Shown here: piece after piece, positions 27,515 to 35,199 of the stretch | Position numbering within the stretch: position 1 is the stretch's first letter | How the letters are laid out: the number at the start of each line of letters is the position of its first letter | Source of the DNA: Lacrimispora xylanisolvens | Lineage (GTDB): Bacteria; Bacillota; Clostridia; Lachnospirales; Lachnospiraceae | Direction: 5' to 3' | DNA length: 64,000 bases | Assembly: GCA_017084465.1 (NCBI GenBank) | Contig: CP070896.1 | Location: forward strand, 496,001-560,000 | Made by a program: the position numbers and the translations under genes | The notes under the pieces: generated by a model | What the model was told of the DNA's origin: nothing | Seen by the model: the letters and a program-made list of their open reading frames with translations, nothing else | Databases searched by the model: none

Positions 27515-27538
27515 ATTACCGTAACGGAGGATGAAAAA

Positions 27539-27853
27539 ATGGGATTAGAAAAGATAAACGAATACAAGAAGAGATTAGGGATGACAACCGAAGAATTATC
27601 TGAAAAATCCGGTGTTCCCATCGGAACCTTAAATAAGATATTAAGTGGTGCGACGAAAGATCCTAAATTAGAAACATTAAAGGCAATAGCTCGTGTATTA
27701 GGATTATCCTTAGATGATTTTGATGACAGTAGTCGAAAAAGCACATATGAACCCACTTATGATGATATCCAAAGCCTTATTGCCAGGAATGGAAAGAAAC
27801 TCACGCTCGAACAAAAACAGGACATTATTAGAACTCTATTGTCCGATGACTAA
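27539..27853 (+). CDS. XRE-family phage repressor
   Basis: The 104-residue protein has an N-terminal helix-turn-helix of the XRE/Cro-CI type (TTEELSEKSGVPIGTLNKIL, then GATKDPKLETLKAIARVLG) and a short C-terminal helix for dimerisation. It lacks a self-cleaving LexA-type domain, which fits control by the ImmA/IrrE protease encoded 12 bases downstream. It probably binds the TTAACGGT-type operators to keep the early operon off. Confidence 0.85.
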   Translation: MGLEKINEYKKRLGMTTEELSEKSGVPIGTLNKILSGATKDPKLETLKAIARVLGLSLDDFDDSSRKSTYEPTYDDIQSLIARNGKKLTLEQKQDIIRTLLSDD

Positions 27854-27865
27854 GGAGAAACTCTG

Positions 27866-28519
27866 TTGGAGCAAATTGAAATAATTGAGAAAACATTAGA
27901 AGTATTTAAGAAATGTGATGTGAAAACTTTTCCTATTGACTGTCTTAAAATCATTACCGGTCTTGGAATTCCACTATATAGGTATTCAGATCTACCAGAA
28001 GCGAAGATCAGGAAATGCCTACAGGTTAGTAATGATGCTTTTACTCTTCAGGGAGTGATTTTTTACAATGATAAATTCCCTCATAAAGAACGCCAACGTT
28101 TCTCATTGATGCATGAGGTTGGCCATATTGTTCTTAATCACGAAGGGGAGTCTTTTGGTAATGAAAAAGAGGCAGATCTATTTGCGAGTAATATACTGGC
28201 TCCCAGATCTATTATTTGGCATTTACATTTTAATTCAGTAAAAGATATTTGTGAGACTTTTAATGTGTCATGCATGGCAGCAAACCGAATATTAGCAGAC
28301 TATAAGATATTCCCCTTGTGGGAACATAAAAACTTACATAAAAATATACGCGATTGTTTTTTTCCATACACTCACACAACCACCAAAATTGCAACAGAAA
28401 AAGAATCAGATTATTATGATAATGAATCTGACTTTCTAAAAGTTCACCGTTTTATTGTAGGGGAGGAATATATATATAGTAATACAGAATATTTTCATTT
28501 ACATGGATCAGTATTTTAA
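27866..28519 (+). CDS. ImmA/IrrE-family metallopeptidase
   Basis: The 217-residue protein has the zinc site HEVGH (HExxH) with the downstream Glu in EADLFASNIL, as in ImmA/IrrE proteases. These cleave or inactivate XRE repressors after DNA damage. It begins 12 bases after the repressor, at a TTG, in a two-gene unit. A helical segment follows the catalytic core, and the C-terminal tail is of unclear role. Confidence 0.85.
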   Translation: MEQIEIIEKTLEVFKKCDVKTFPIDCLKIITGLGIPLYRYSDLPEAKIRKCLQVSNDAFTLQGVIFYNDKFPHKERQRFSLMHEVGHIVLNHEGESFGNEKEADLFASNILAPRSIIWHLHFNSVKDICETFNVSCMAANRILADYKIFPLWEHKNLHKNIRDCFFPYTHTTTKIATEKESDYYDNESDFLKVHRFIVGEEYIYSNTEYFHLHGSVF

Positions 28520-28536
28520 TATATGGAGGTACTAAT

Positions 28537-28698
28537 ATGATCTCTACAAAAAGAGCAACTACAATTATTTGCGAAGAAGATAGAGATAAGCGGAATGAAC
28601 TGTTAGACAAGCTTTCAGAAGAGGATGCCAAATATTTGTTAAAACAGTGTATTTCTCTTATGAATAAAAATTCAGAATTCAGTTTTACAATAAATTGA
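28537..28698 (+). CDS. Small charged protein (53 aa)
   Basis: ATG 28537-28539 follows TGGAGG. The product (MISTKRATTIICEEDRDKRN) is charged and helical. It lies just after the protease and ahead of the nested inverted repeat. Unknown function; an anti-repressor or excision factor is possible but not supported by any motif. Confidence 0.5.
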   Translation: MISTKRATTIICEEDRDKRNELLDKLSEEDAKYLLKQCISLMNKNSEFSFTIN

Positions 28699-28742
28699 AA
28701 AACCGCCCGGTATTGGAGTACCGAACGGCTTCACATAGAGAT

Positions 28743-28818
28743 TATACCGGCAGTGCCGATACATACTATTCTTGCAAAGATATTGTATCATCCTGGCACT
28801 AAACTGTAAACCGGTATA
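28743..28818. repeat. Nested inverted repeat before the integrase
   Basis: TATACCGG (28743-28750) pairs with CCGGTATA (28811-28818). Inside it GTGCC pairs with GGCAC, and GATAC with GTATC. A smaller hairpin (CGGTA/TACCG) lies just before it at about 28710-28726. It could be a leader RNA, an integrase or excisionase site, or an attenuator for the integrase gene. Confidence 0.6.
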
Positions 28819-28857
28819 GTGTTATTTTTATACTCTTTTTCAGGAAAGGATGATTTT

Positions 28858-30120
28858 ATGTCGTTAGTAAAATGTCCAGAATGCCAAGGACAAATAAGCA
28901 CACAGGCAACTACATGCCCTCACTGTGGGTACCCTATTCTCCCGGTAGAACACAATAAAAGCAAGAGAGGCAGACCAAAGAAATCAGTTCAGCAATCATT
29001 AATGCGTTTGCCAAATGGATATGGAACCATAAAAGCATTGCCAGGTAATCGCCGTCGACCTTTCGCAGCAATGGTCAATCCTAAGCTCACGCTTAATGAG
29101 GAAACAGGGAAAAGCTATTACACATATGATTTTCTGGGGTCATTTCCGGAAAAGATAGATGCTTATAAAGCAATTTTAAACTTTCAGGAGAATCCATATG
29201 ATTTGAAAAATGACCTGACTATCAAAGAATTATACGATGTATGGTTACCCAAATACATAGAGGACAATAACTTAGATGATAATAGGCGTAAAGCCTACGA
29301 TGCGATTTTCAAATATTGTGAGCCAGTTTATGATATTAAAGTTACAAACTTCATGCCAGCTATGATTGAAGATCTTATAAAGAATGCGTACAAAATTGGC
29401 GATAGGGGCATTGAAACTGGTAAAAGAATAGCTGCCACTTCCACTGTAAAAAGCAACATGAAAATATTATTTAATCTTCTCTTTGATTATGCTGTCTTTC
29501 GCCGTATAGTATCTGATAACTACGCTCGCACATTTACAATAAACACCAGCAAGGAATCTAATCAAACGTCAAGAGTAGGACGTCCATACACCAATGAGGA
29601 GTTAGCAATTCTATGGGATAATATTGGAGATATTTTTATTGACATGACAATTGTTCAATGCTATTCTGGTTGGCGTCCGGGTGAAGTCATAACTCTCTCT
29701 GTAAATAATATCGATCTAAAAAACAGAACATATACTGGTGGAATTAAAACTAAAAATGGTATTAATAGAATAGTCCCTATTCATTCAAAGATTTTACCTA
29801 TAATACAAAAGTATTATTACGAAGCTATTGATATAGGTCGTCCTATGCTCTTCGGGCGTACAAAACAATTTCATGGTTCTTATAGATATATTGAAAATTC
29901 CTTTAGACATTCCTTGCTAAAAAAAGAAGAAGAGCTCGGAATTTCCGGACATGTGCTGCATGACGGTAGACATACATTCTCAACTAAAGCAAAGAAATAT
30001 GGTATTAATGAATTTGCAAGGAAAAAAATTATGGGTCATGCCATTAAGGATCTAACTGATAGGGTTTATACACATATGGATATAGAATGGTTTAGAGAAG
30101 AAATCGAGAAGATTTTGTAA
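28858..30120 (+). CDS. Phage tyrosine integrase with N-terminal zinc ribbon
   Basis: I choose the ATG at 28858-28860, behind AGGAAAGG, giving 420 residues. An N-terminal zinc ribbon (CPECQ, CPHCG) precedes a basic region and the core-binding domain. The catalytic domain has Arg in SGWRPGEV, Lys in GGIKTKNG, HDGRH, GHAIKDLTDR and Tyr in VYTHMD. It catalyses insertion and excision of the prophage. It is transcribed rightward and is the last gene of the prophage on this side, with direct repeats starting right after its stop. Confidence 0.92.
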   Translation: MSLVKCPECQGQISTQATTCPHCGYPILPVEHNKSKRGRPKKSVQQSLMRLPNGYGTIKALPGNRRRPFAAMVNPKLTLNEETGKSYYTYDFLGSFPEKIDAYKAILNFQENPYDLKNDLTIKELYDVWLPKYIEDNNLDDNRRKAYDAIFKYCEPVYDIKVTNFMPAMIEDLIKNAYKIGDRGIETGKRIAATSTVKSNMKILFNLLFDYAVFRRIVSDNYARTFTINTSKESNQTSRVGRPYTNEELAILWDNIGDIFIDMTIVQCYSGWRPGEVITLSVNNIDLKNRTYTGGIKTKNGINRIVPIHSKILPIIQKYYYEAIDIGRPMLFGRTKQFHGSYRYIENSFRHSLLKKEEELGISGHVLHDGRHTFSTKAKKYGINEFARKKIMGHAIKDLTDRVYTHMDIEWFREEIEKIL

Positions 30121-30163
30121 TGTTGTATATCTTGTTGTATAGTGTTGTATAGTTTGTTGCATA
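30121..30163 (+). repeat. Four direct repeats of TGTTGTATA
   Basis: TGTTGTATA occurs at 30121-30129, 30133-30141 and 30143-30151, and TGTTGCATA at 30155-30163. Spacing is 12, 10 and 12 bases, about one helical turn. The first copy abuts the integrase stop codon. They are probable integrase arm-type binding sites, close to the attachment site; the core itself is not identified. Confidence 0.6.
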
Positions 30164-30410
30164 GTACGTTACTATCAACGCTATTTTAAACTGCATTTTA
30201 TTAATATTTATTCATTTATAAACAGCTAATATACATATATCAGCTATAATCGCCTAAAAAATACCACCATTATTCATTCACAGTTTTTTCACAAGCCGTA
30301 CAAAAATTATTTACATCTTCTACAAACTTACTTCACATCTCTCCTATATACTAATTTATAGAAACAAGAACTACTCCAAACTTGTTTTATAAAACTTTTT
30401 TTCATAACTC

Positions 30411-30436
30411 GCCGGTGAAACCCACATTTCACCGGC
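30411..30436. terminator. Perfect 10-bp hairpin, probable terminator
   Basis: GCCGGTGAAA pairs with TTTCACCGGC around a six-base loop. On the plus strand a T-run follows after a short CTCC spacer. The surrounding gap 30121-30577 holds the repeats, this hairpin and the pfk promoter; no gene is seen in it. Confidence 0.5.
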
Positions 30437-30504
30437 TCCTCCCTTTTTATCCTCTTTTTTCCATTTCCATTCCTTTCCAATTCCCTTATATCCTTTAAAT
30501 TGGG

Positions 30505-30533
30505 TTGCAAAGATGTAGTTTCTATTATAGAAT
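30505..30533 (+). promoter_or_regulatory. Promoter of the phosphofructokinase gene
   Basis: TTGCAA (30505-30510) and TAGAAT (30528-30533) are 17 bases apart. The ATG follows 44 bases downstream, behind TTTGGAGG. Confidence 0.6.
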
Positions 30534-30577
30534 AGGAAACGTGCACCTGGCATATGCAGATTTGGAGGAAATTATAC

Positions 30578-31795
30578 ATGAAGAAAAATGTAATCGTAGG
30601 ACAATCTGGCGGACCGACCGCTGTGATTAATGCAAGCCTTTACGGCGTTATAATAGAAGGAATGGCTCACGAAGAGATCGGCCGGGTTTACGGCATGATC
30701 AATGGCATAGAAGGCTTCATGTCCGGGAATTATATGGATCTGACCAATGATTTAACACAGGAGGAACTGGAGCTGCTGAAACTGACACCAGCGGCATACC
30801 TTGGCTCCTGCCGTTATAAACTGCCCGATGATTTGTCATCACCATTCTACCCTGCACTGTTTGAAAAATTCCGTGCAATGGATATTGGTTATTTCTTTTA
30901 TATTGGCGGTAATGATTCCATGGATACCGTAAGCAAGCTTTCCCGGTACGCTTCTCATCACAAAAGCAGCATTAAATTTATCGGTATTCCTAAGACCATT
31001 GATAATGATCTGATTCATACCGATCACACTCCCGGATTTGGAAGTGCTGCAAAATATGTGGCTGACACGGTTCGGGAAATTGTTTTGGATTCCTGTGTTT
31101 ATCAGCAAAAGTCTGTGACGATCGTTGAACTGATGGGACGTCATGCAGGCTGGCTCACCGCTGCCAGTTCTCTCGCAAGAAAATTTGAAGGAGATAATCC
31201 TGTCCTGATTTATCTTCCGGAAGCAGCCTTTGAATTTGAACAATTTGCAAACGATGTAGAAAAGGCTTTGTCTAAAAAAAGTTCCGTTATTGTCTGCATC
31301 TCTGAAGGAATTTCTGATGCTAATGGGAAATTTATTTGTGAATATGCAGACGAAGTCCGTACTGATACATTTGGCCATAAGATGCTGACTGGAAGCGGTA
31401 AAATGCTAGAGAACTTTGTCCGTAATCGATTTGGTGTAAAGGTTCGTTCTATAGAGCTTAACGTAAATCAGCGCTGCAGCGGCATGCTTGCATCGGCAAC
31501 TGATATCGAAGAGGCGGTTGCAGCCGGCAGAGAAGGAATCAAAGCTTCCTTAAACGGAGCCACAGGTATTATGATGGCCTTCAAGCGTATTTCTGATTCC
31601 CCTTATCAGATCCAATGCGTTACGGTTGATGTAAATGAAGTATGCAACAAAGAAAAGTTATTCCCGTCCCATTGGATCTGCGATCATGGTACCAATGTTA
31701 CAGAAGATTTTCTTACCTATGCCCTGCCTTTAATTCAGGGTGAGCCAGACAGGATCATAAAAGATGGCAGACCCCTCTACCTGTACCGGTCTTAA
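30578..31795 (+). CDS. 6-phosphofructokinase, PPi-dependent type
   Basis: The 405-residue protein phosphorylates fructose 6-phosphate in glycolysis. The N-terminal GQSGGPTAVIN and PKTIDNDL with D-T-V following are the conserved PFK motifs. The GGNDSMDT loop, with Asn-Asp where ATP enzymes have Asp-Gly, points to a pyrophosphate-using enzyme, although this is inferred from the motif alone. The start at 30578 is preferred over the upstream in-frame ATG because TTTGGAGG lies before it. It is the first host gene after the prophage and has its own promoter and a strong terminator. Confidence 0.9.
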   Translation: MKKNVIVGQSGGPTAVINASLYGVIIEGMAHEEIGRVYGMINGIEGFMSGNYMDLTNDLTQEELELLKLTPAAYLGSCRYKLPDDLSSPFYPALFEKFRAMDIGYFFYIGGNDSMDTVSKLSRYASHHKSSIKFIGIPKTIDNDLIHTDHTPGFGSAAKYVADTVREIVLDSCVYQQKSVTIVELMGRHAGWLTAASSLARKFEGDNPVLIYLPEAAFEFEQFANDVEKALSKKSSVIVCISEGISDANGKFICEYADEVRTDTFGHKMLTGSGKMLENFVRNRFGVKVRSIELNVNQRCSGMLASATDIEEAVAAGREGIKASLNGATGIMMAFKRISDSPYQIQCVTVDVNEVCNKEKLFPSHWICDHGTNVTEDFLTYALPLIQGEPDRIIKDGRPLYLYRS

Positions 31796-31817
31796 TATCA
31801 GGGAATTGCAGAAAAAA

Positions 31818-31867
31818 AGACTGTTTTAAGCTGACAACACAGAGTCAGCTTGAAACAGCCTTTTTTC
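31818..31867 (+). terminator. Terminator after pfk
   Basis: A 17-bp stem (GACTGTTTTAAGCTGAC with GTCAGCTTGAAACAGCC) is followed by TTTTTT. Confidence 0.85.
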
Positions 31868-32056
31868 TGTTCATGATATATTTTCTCAACTACTCTTTTT
31901 TCTGTTAACACCTTATCCTTTTTCCCTATACGAATTACATGTTTTGTATTTATTTTATTATTTTTGTTAAATAAGTAATTTTTTCTATGCTTGCCTCATA
32001 TGCTTATAATAATAGATATTTCTATTTTCTAACGCACTTATGGGAGAAAGTGAACA

Positions 32057-33703
32057 ATGGACGGAGATGTTTTTTTAGACCGCATACCATGCGGCATACT
32101 AAAGCTTAAGGCAGAAGAAAACTTTCCAGTTTCTTATTCAAATGAAATGATTAAGAACTGGTTCCAGTCACCTTCCTGTCTTGAGGATATGATCTGTGAT
32201 TCTGAGTTCAGTGAAATGGAAGAAAGAATTCACAATCATATGGAAATGGAATCCAGTACGTTCAGGCTGGAATTCAGATCCAAAGCAATGGATACCCACA
32301 GCTGGTACTCCATGGATTTTAATTTTATACGAGAAGAAGAGTTATTCTATTGTTCTGTATCGGATATCACCTGCCTGAAGAGGAGTATGGAAAGCCTGAG
32401 AGCGCAGGAGGAGCAATACCGCCTTGCAAGCCGTCATTCCGGCTGTATTGTATGTATCTACGATATACCAAACAGAATCCTTTCTCCTTCCTCAGAATTT
32501 ACCAGATGTTTTCCGGCCCCATTTAACACGCCCCTTTCCCCGGAATATTTAATCGAAAATGGCGTTGTACATAAGGAAAGCATTAAAGATTTTCTGGACT
32601 TTTATGAAGAAATGGAGCGGGGTACTCCGGAAGGCGAATGCGCGGTCAGGCTAAAAACCGGAACCGGGGAATATCACTGGTTTTCCAAGCATTTTTCACT
32701 GGTATATACGGAAGAAAAAAAGCCACTGCGTGGAATTATTTCCTATCAGGATATTACAGATCAATACGAAAAAGAGCTGGCATATCAACGTTGGGCTGAG
32801 TATATGCGGGAGCAGAAAAGAGACTGTATTGGTTATTACGAGTACAATACCAAGTCAGATCTGTTTGAAGAGATAATCGGAGAAATGACCAGCAATGTTC
32901 CGGATGAAGCAAAAAATTCTTTTGCTGATATCATGAATTATATTGCTGAGCATGAAATTTTCGAAGATGACAAAGAGCTTTATTTAAGTTTCTTTAATAA
33001 AGAGCACCTGCTTTTCCAGTATTATCAGGGAAACCGCTCTCTCCGGCTGGAACACCGCCGTTTAAGGGCTGATGGCAGCGTCTGCTGGACTCTTGGTATG
33101 GTACAGATTGTTACTGACCCTTATACGGACACCATCAAGGCTTTTATTCTAATTAAAGATATTGATGCCTCAAAGCGGGAAGCTCTGACTTTACATGAGC
33201 TGTCCCAGCAGGACTGTCTGACGGGACTGCTAAACAGATCCGCTGCTATCCGGGCAATCCGTCATATCTTAAACAGTGGGAAAGGACATCATATCCTGAT
33301 TATGCTGGATATTGATCAGTTTAAACAGTTAAACGACAACTATGGTCACCAGTTTGGAGATAAGGCCCTTCATCGGGCTGCATCAAGGTTAAAATCTGCG
33401 CTCCGGAGAGATGACGTCTTTGGCCGTTTAGGGGGCGATGAATTTATCATTCTTTTGAAAGATGTTTCTTACAGCATGGATCTATATTCCCGACTGGAGA
33501 ATCTCTGCAGTTTAATTGGAAGCGCTCTGGAACCGGAAGTACATATATCTGGAAGCTTAGGAACTGCCGCCTACCCGGAGGACGGGGTCACGTTTGAAGA
33601 ATTATATAAGAAAGCAGATATCGCACTGTATCAGGCGAAAAAGCATGGCAGAAACCAGTATACGGTTTATGAACCCGGGATGTCCATGGCGAATATTGAG
33701 TAA
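32057..33703 (+). CDS. PAS-GGDEF diguanylate cyclase
   Basis: The 548-residue protein makes cyclic di-GMP. The first 370 residues look like two or three PAS-type sensing domains without membrane segments. The GGDEF domain follows from about residue 390, beginning with DCLTGLLNR. The active loop is GGDEF near residue 459, preceded by an RRDD inhibitory site (RxxD) five residues before. No EAL domain is present. It has its own terminator and no operon partner. The signals sensed by the PAS domains are not known. Confidence 0.88.
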   Translation: MDGDVFLDRIPCGILKLKAEENFPVSYSNEMIKNWFQSPSCLEDMICDSEFSEMEERIHNHMEMESSTFRLEFRSKAMDTHSWYSMDFNFIREEELFYCSVSDITCLKRSMESLRAQEEQYRLASRHSGCIVCIYDIPNRILSPSSEFTRCFPAPFNTPLSPEYLIENGVVHKESIKDFLDFYEEMERGTPEGECAVRLKTGTGEYHWFSKHFSLVYTEEKKPLRGIISYQDITDQYEKELAYQRWAEYMREQKRDCIGYYEYNTKSDLFEEIIGEMTSNVPDEAKNSFADIMNYIAEHEIFEDDKELYLSFFNKEHLLFQYYQGNRSLRLEHRRLRADGSVCWTLGMVQIVTDPYTDTIKAFILIKDIDASKREALTLHELSQQDCLTGLLNRSAAIRAIRHILNSGKGHHILIMLDIDQFKQLNDNYGHQFGDKALHRAASRLKSALRRDDVFGRLGGDEFIILLKDVSYSMDLYSRLENLCSLIGSALEPEVHISGSLGTAAYPEDGVTFEELYKKADIALYQAKKHGRNQYTVYEPGMSMANIE

Positions 33704-33705
33704 AT

Positions 33706-33740
33706 AAAAAATGTCCTGCAGTTTTCATGCAGGACATTTT
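33706..33740. terminator. Bidirectional terminator
   Basis: AATGTCCTGCA pairs with TGCAGGACATT, flanked by A5 before and TTT after, so it serves the GGDEF gene and probably the leftward tRNA transcript. Confidence 0.75.
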
Positions 33741-33745
33741 CATTA

Positions 33746-33829
33746 TGCAGAAGAAGGGACTTGAACCCTCAAGGTATTGCTACCACACGGACCTGAACCG
33801 TGCGCGTCTGCCAATTCCGCCACTTCTGC
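33746..33829 (-). tRNA. tRNA-Leu (CAG)
   Basis: The 84-base type II tRNA has a seven-base acceptor stem GCAGAAG/CTTCTGC, a long variable arm, and loop TTCAGGT giving anticodon CAG. The 3' CCA is not encoded. It is identical to 34110-34193. Confidence 0.92.
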
Positions 33830-33977
33830 TTTCACAATTGCACAAATTGATGAATCAATTCGTACAATTATATTACTATACTTTTCCAAAATAAGCAAGC
33901 ACTTTTTGTATTATTCTATTAAAATAATAAATTGTAATAAAAAAGCAGTTCTTCATCAGTGAAAAACTGCTCTTCAA

Positions 33978-34061
33978 TGCGGGAGATGGGACTTGAACCC
34001 ACACGATCATACAACCACAAGATCCTTAGTCTTGCCTGTCTGCCAATTCCAGCACTCCCGC
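33978..34061 (-). tRNA. tRNA-Leu (AAG)
   Basis: An 84-base tRNA with acceptor GCGGGAG/CTCCCGC and loop CTAAGGA, giving anticodon AAG. It is identical to the copy on the plus strand at 34352-34435. Confidence 0.9.
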
Positions 34062-34109
34062 ATGTCATATTATATAAAACCTTATAGCCATGACACTCTA
34101 TAAGATTCG

Positions 34110-34193
34110 TGCAGAAGAAGGGACTTGAACCCTCAAGGTATTGCTACCACACGGACCTGAACCGTGCGCGTCTGCCAATTCCGCCACTTCTGC
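34110..34193 (-). tRNA. tRNA-Leu (CAG), second copy
   Basis: The sequence is identical to 33746-33829, in the same orientation. Confidence 0.92.
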
Positions 34194-34310
34194 ATTTCGT
34201 CGTTATCTCTTTCAGCGACAATAGCTATTATAGTATACAAGCCTGGTTCTGTCAACACGAATTTCAATTTTTTTTAAAATTATTTTTTTGTATATATTTT
34301 TTAAATAATA

Positions 34311-34339
34311 TTGACAATTCTTCATAAAGATGGTAGAAT
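34311..34339 (+). promoter_or_regulatory. Promoter of tRNA-Leu (AAG)
   Basis: TTGACA (34311-34316) and TAGAAT (34334-34339), 17 bases apart, precede the tRNA by 12 bases. Confidence 0.75.
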
Positions 34340-34351
34340 TACTTTCGTTGT

Positions 34352-34435
34352 GCGGGAGTGCTGGAATTGGCAGACAGGCAAGACTAAGGATCTTGTGGTT
34401 GTATGATCGTGTGGGTTCAAGTCCCATCTCCCGCA
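34352..34435 (+). tRNA. tRNA-Leu (AAG), second copy
   Basis: An exact inverted copy of 33978-34061. It has its own promoter just upstream. Confidence 0.92.
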
Positions 34436-34462
34436 TTTTCAATAATAAAAGAGAGTTTTCTC

Positions 34463-34490
34463 TTGACATATTTTTCTTTTAGAGTATAAT
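34463..34490 (+). promoter_or_regulatory. Promoter of tRNA-Asn
   Basis: TTGACA (34463-34468) and TATAAT (34485-34490), 16 bases apart, lie 11 bases before the tRNA. Confidence 0.75.
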
Positions 34491-34501
34491 AGGTCGTATA
34501 T

Positions 34502-34574
34502 TCCTCGATAGCTCAGTCGGTAGAGCAAACGGCTGTTAACCGTTGGGTCGTAGGTTCAAGTCCTACTCGGGGAG
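34502..34574 (+). tRNA. tRNA-Asn (GTT)
   Basis: A 73-base tRNA with loop CTGTTAA, giving anticodon GTT, and a normal T-loop GTTCAAGTC. Confidence 0.93.
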
Positions 34575-34579
34575 TTTTT

Positions 34580-34605
34580 AATCACACTTTATGTGTGATT
34601 TTTTT
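34580..34605 (+). terminator. Terminator after tRNA-Asn
   Basis: AATCACAC pairs with GTGTGATT, followed by TTTTT. Confidence 0.8.
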
Positions 34606-34654
34606 ATTGTCTTTTTTGAAAAACATATTTTTTCATATTCAGTCATATATATTA

Positions 34655-34749
34655 CTGTACATACCTGTCAAGGTGGTACTTAGGTGCTTCTTTTGCACCC
34701 GCATTTCCGGGCGGAAGTCTCAATCTCCTGTAGACTTCCGCCCCTTTTT
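34655..34749 (+). ncRNA. Candidate structured small RNA or leader
   Basis: The gap between tRNA-Asn and the next gene holds two hairpins. GGTGC...GCACC lies near 34683-34699. A perfect 12-bp stem (GGGCGGAAGTCT with AGACTTCCGCCC, 34709-34743) follows and ends in CTTTTT, so it looks like a terminated transcript. It may be an independent small RNA or an attenuated leader of the ORF at 34827. I cannot match it to a known family. Confidence 0.4.
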
Positions 34750-34826
34750 ATCCTTTTCAGATTTTGTTAACTGCAATCCATAAATCTCATATAATAATAA
34801 TAACATAAAACGAAAGGGTGTAGAAT

Positions 34827-35138
34827 ATGCCCCCATTCCCACCTTACGGCAACCCTCCAGGCGGTCCAATGCCTATGGGTCCTCCACCATCGTCCGCGCC
34901 GCCAAAGCCCACACAGGCCCGTTCTGGATCAGCTACCAAAATGGTCAGCCCAGGCTCCATGCAAAACTGTATCGGACGCTTTACCTATGTATGGTTGAGC
35001 AACGGACAGGAGTTCTGGTTCTTCCCAATTCAGATCTGGCGTGACAGCGTGTCAGGCTTCCGCTGGGACAGACGATTTGGCTGGTCATACACAGGAATAT
35101 CGTTAAATCGCATCGATATGTTTACATGTTCCTGGTAA
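34827..35138 (+). CDS. Pro-rich small protein of unknown function
   Basis: The 103-residue protein has a 30-residue Pro/Gly/Met-rich start (MPPFPPYGNPPGGPMPMG). A compact Trp- and aromatic-rich C-terminal domain follows (RFTYVWLSNGQEFWFFP, FRWDRRFGWSYTG). The C-terminal domain recurs in clostridial small proteins of unknown function, possibly spore-associated. It stands alone, with its own terminator. Confidence 0.65.
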   Translation: MPPFPPYGNPPGGPMPMGPPPSSAPPKPTQARSGSATKMVSPGSMQNCIGRFTYVWLSNGQEFWFFPIQIWRDSVSGFRWDRRFGWSYTGISLNRIDMFTCSW

Positions 35139-35143
35139 ACAGT

Positions 35144-35178
35144 CCCCCCGCAAACAATATGTTCGCGGGGGGTTTTAA
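35144..35178 (+). terminator. Terminator after 34827 gene
   Basis: CCCCCCGC pairs with GCGGGGGG, followed by TTTT. Confidence 0.85.
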
Positions 35179-35199
35179 AATGATTCTCACAAAAGCAAT

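Larger units (their letters stand above)
27392..27527. promoter_or_regulatory. Lysogeny-switch operators
   Basis: Four sites share the half-site TTAACGGT or its complement. They are ACCGTTAACGGT (27392-27403, a perfect dyad), TTTAACGGTAAA (27428-27439), ACCGTTAATGG (27465-27475), and the pair GCGGTAA...TTACCGTAACGG (27505-27527). The second lies between the -35 and -10 boxes of the leftward promoter. The fourth overlaps the -10 of the rightward promoter. They are probably bound by the XRE repressor and the Cro-like protein. Confidence 0.75.

Noticed and set aside
593..30120. Decayed, cryptic prophage
   Set aside because: The lesions are no more common in phage genes than in essential host genes, and most are one base. 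The operon order, regulators and promoters look intact.
30839..31378. Minus-strand ORF of 179 residues inside pfk
   Set aside because: It is a reverse-frame shadow of a well-conserved gene.
33746..34574. tRNA cluster as the phage attachment site
   Set aside because: The integrase ends 3.6 kb away, with pfk and a GGDEF gene between. No tRNA fragment is visible beside the integrase.
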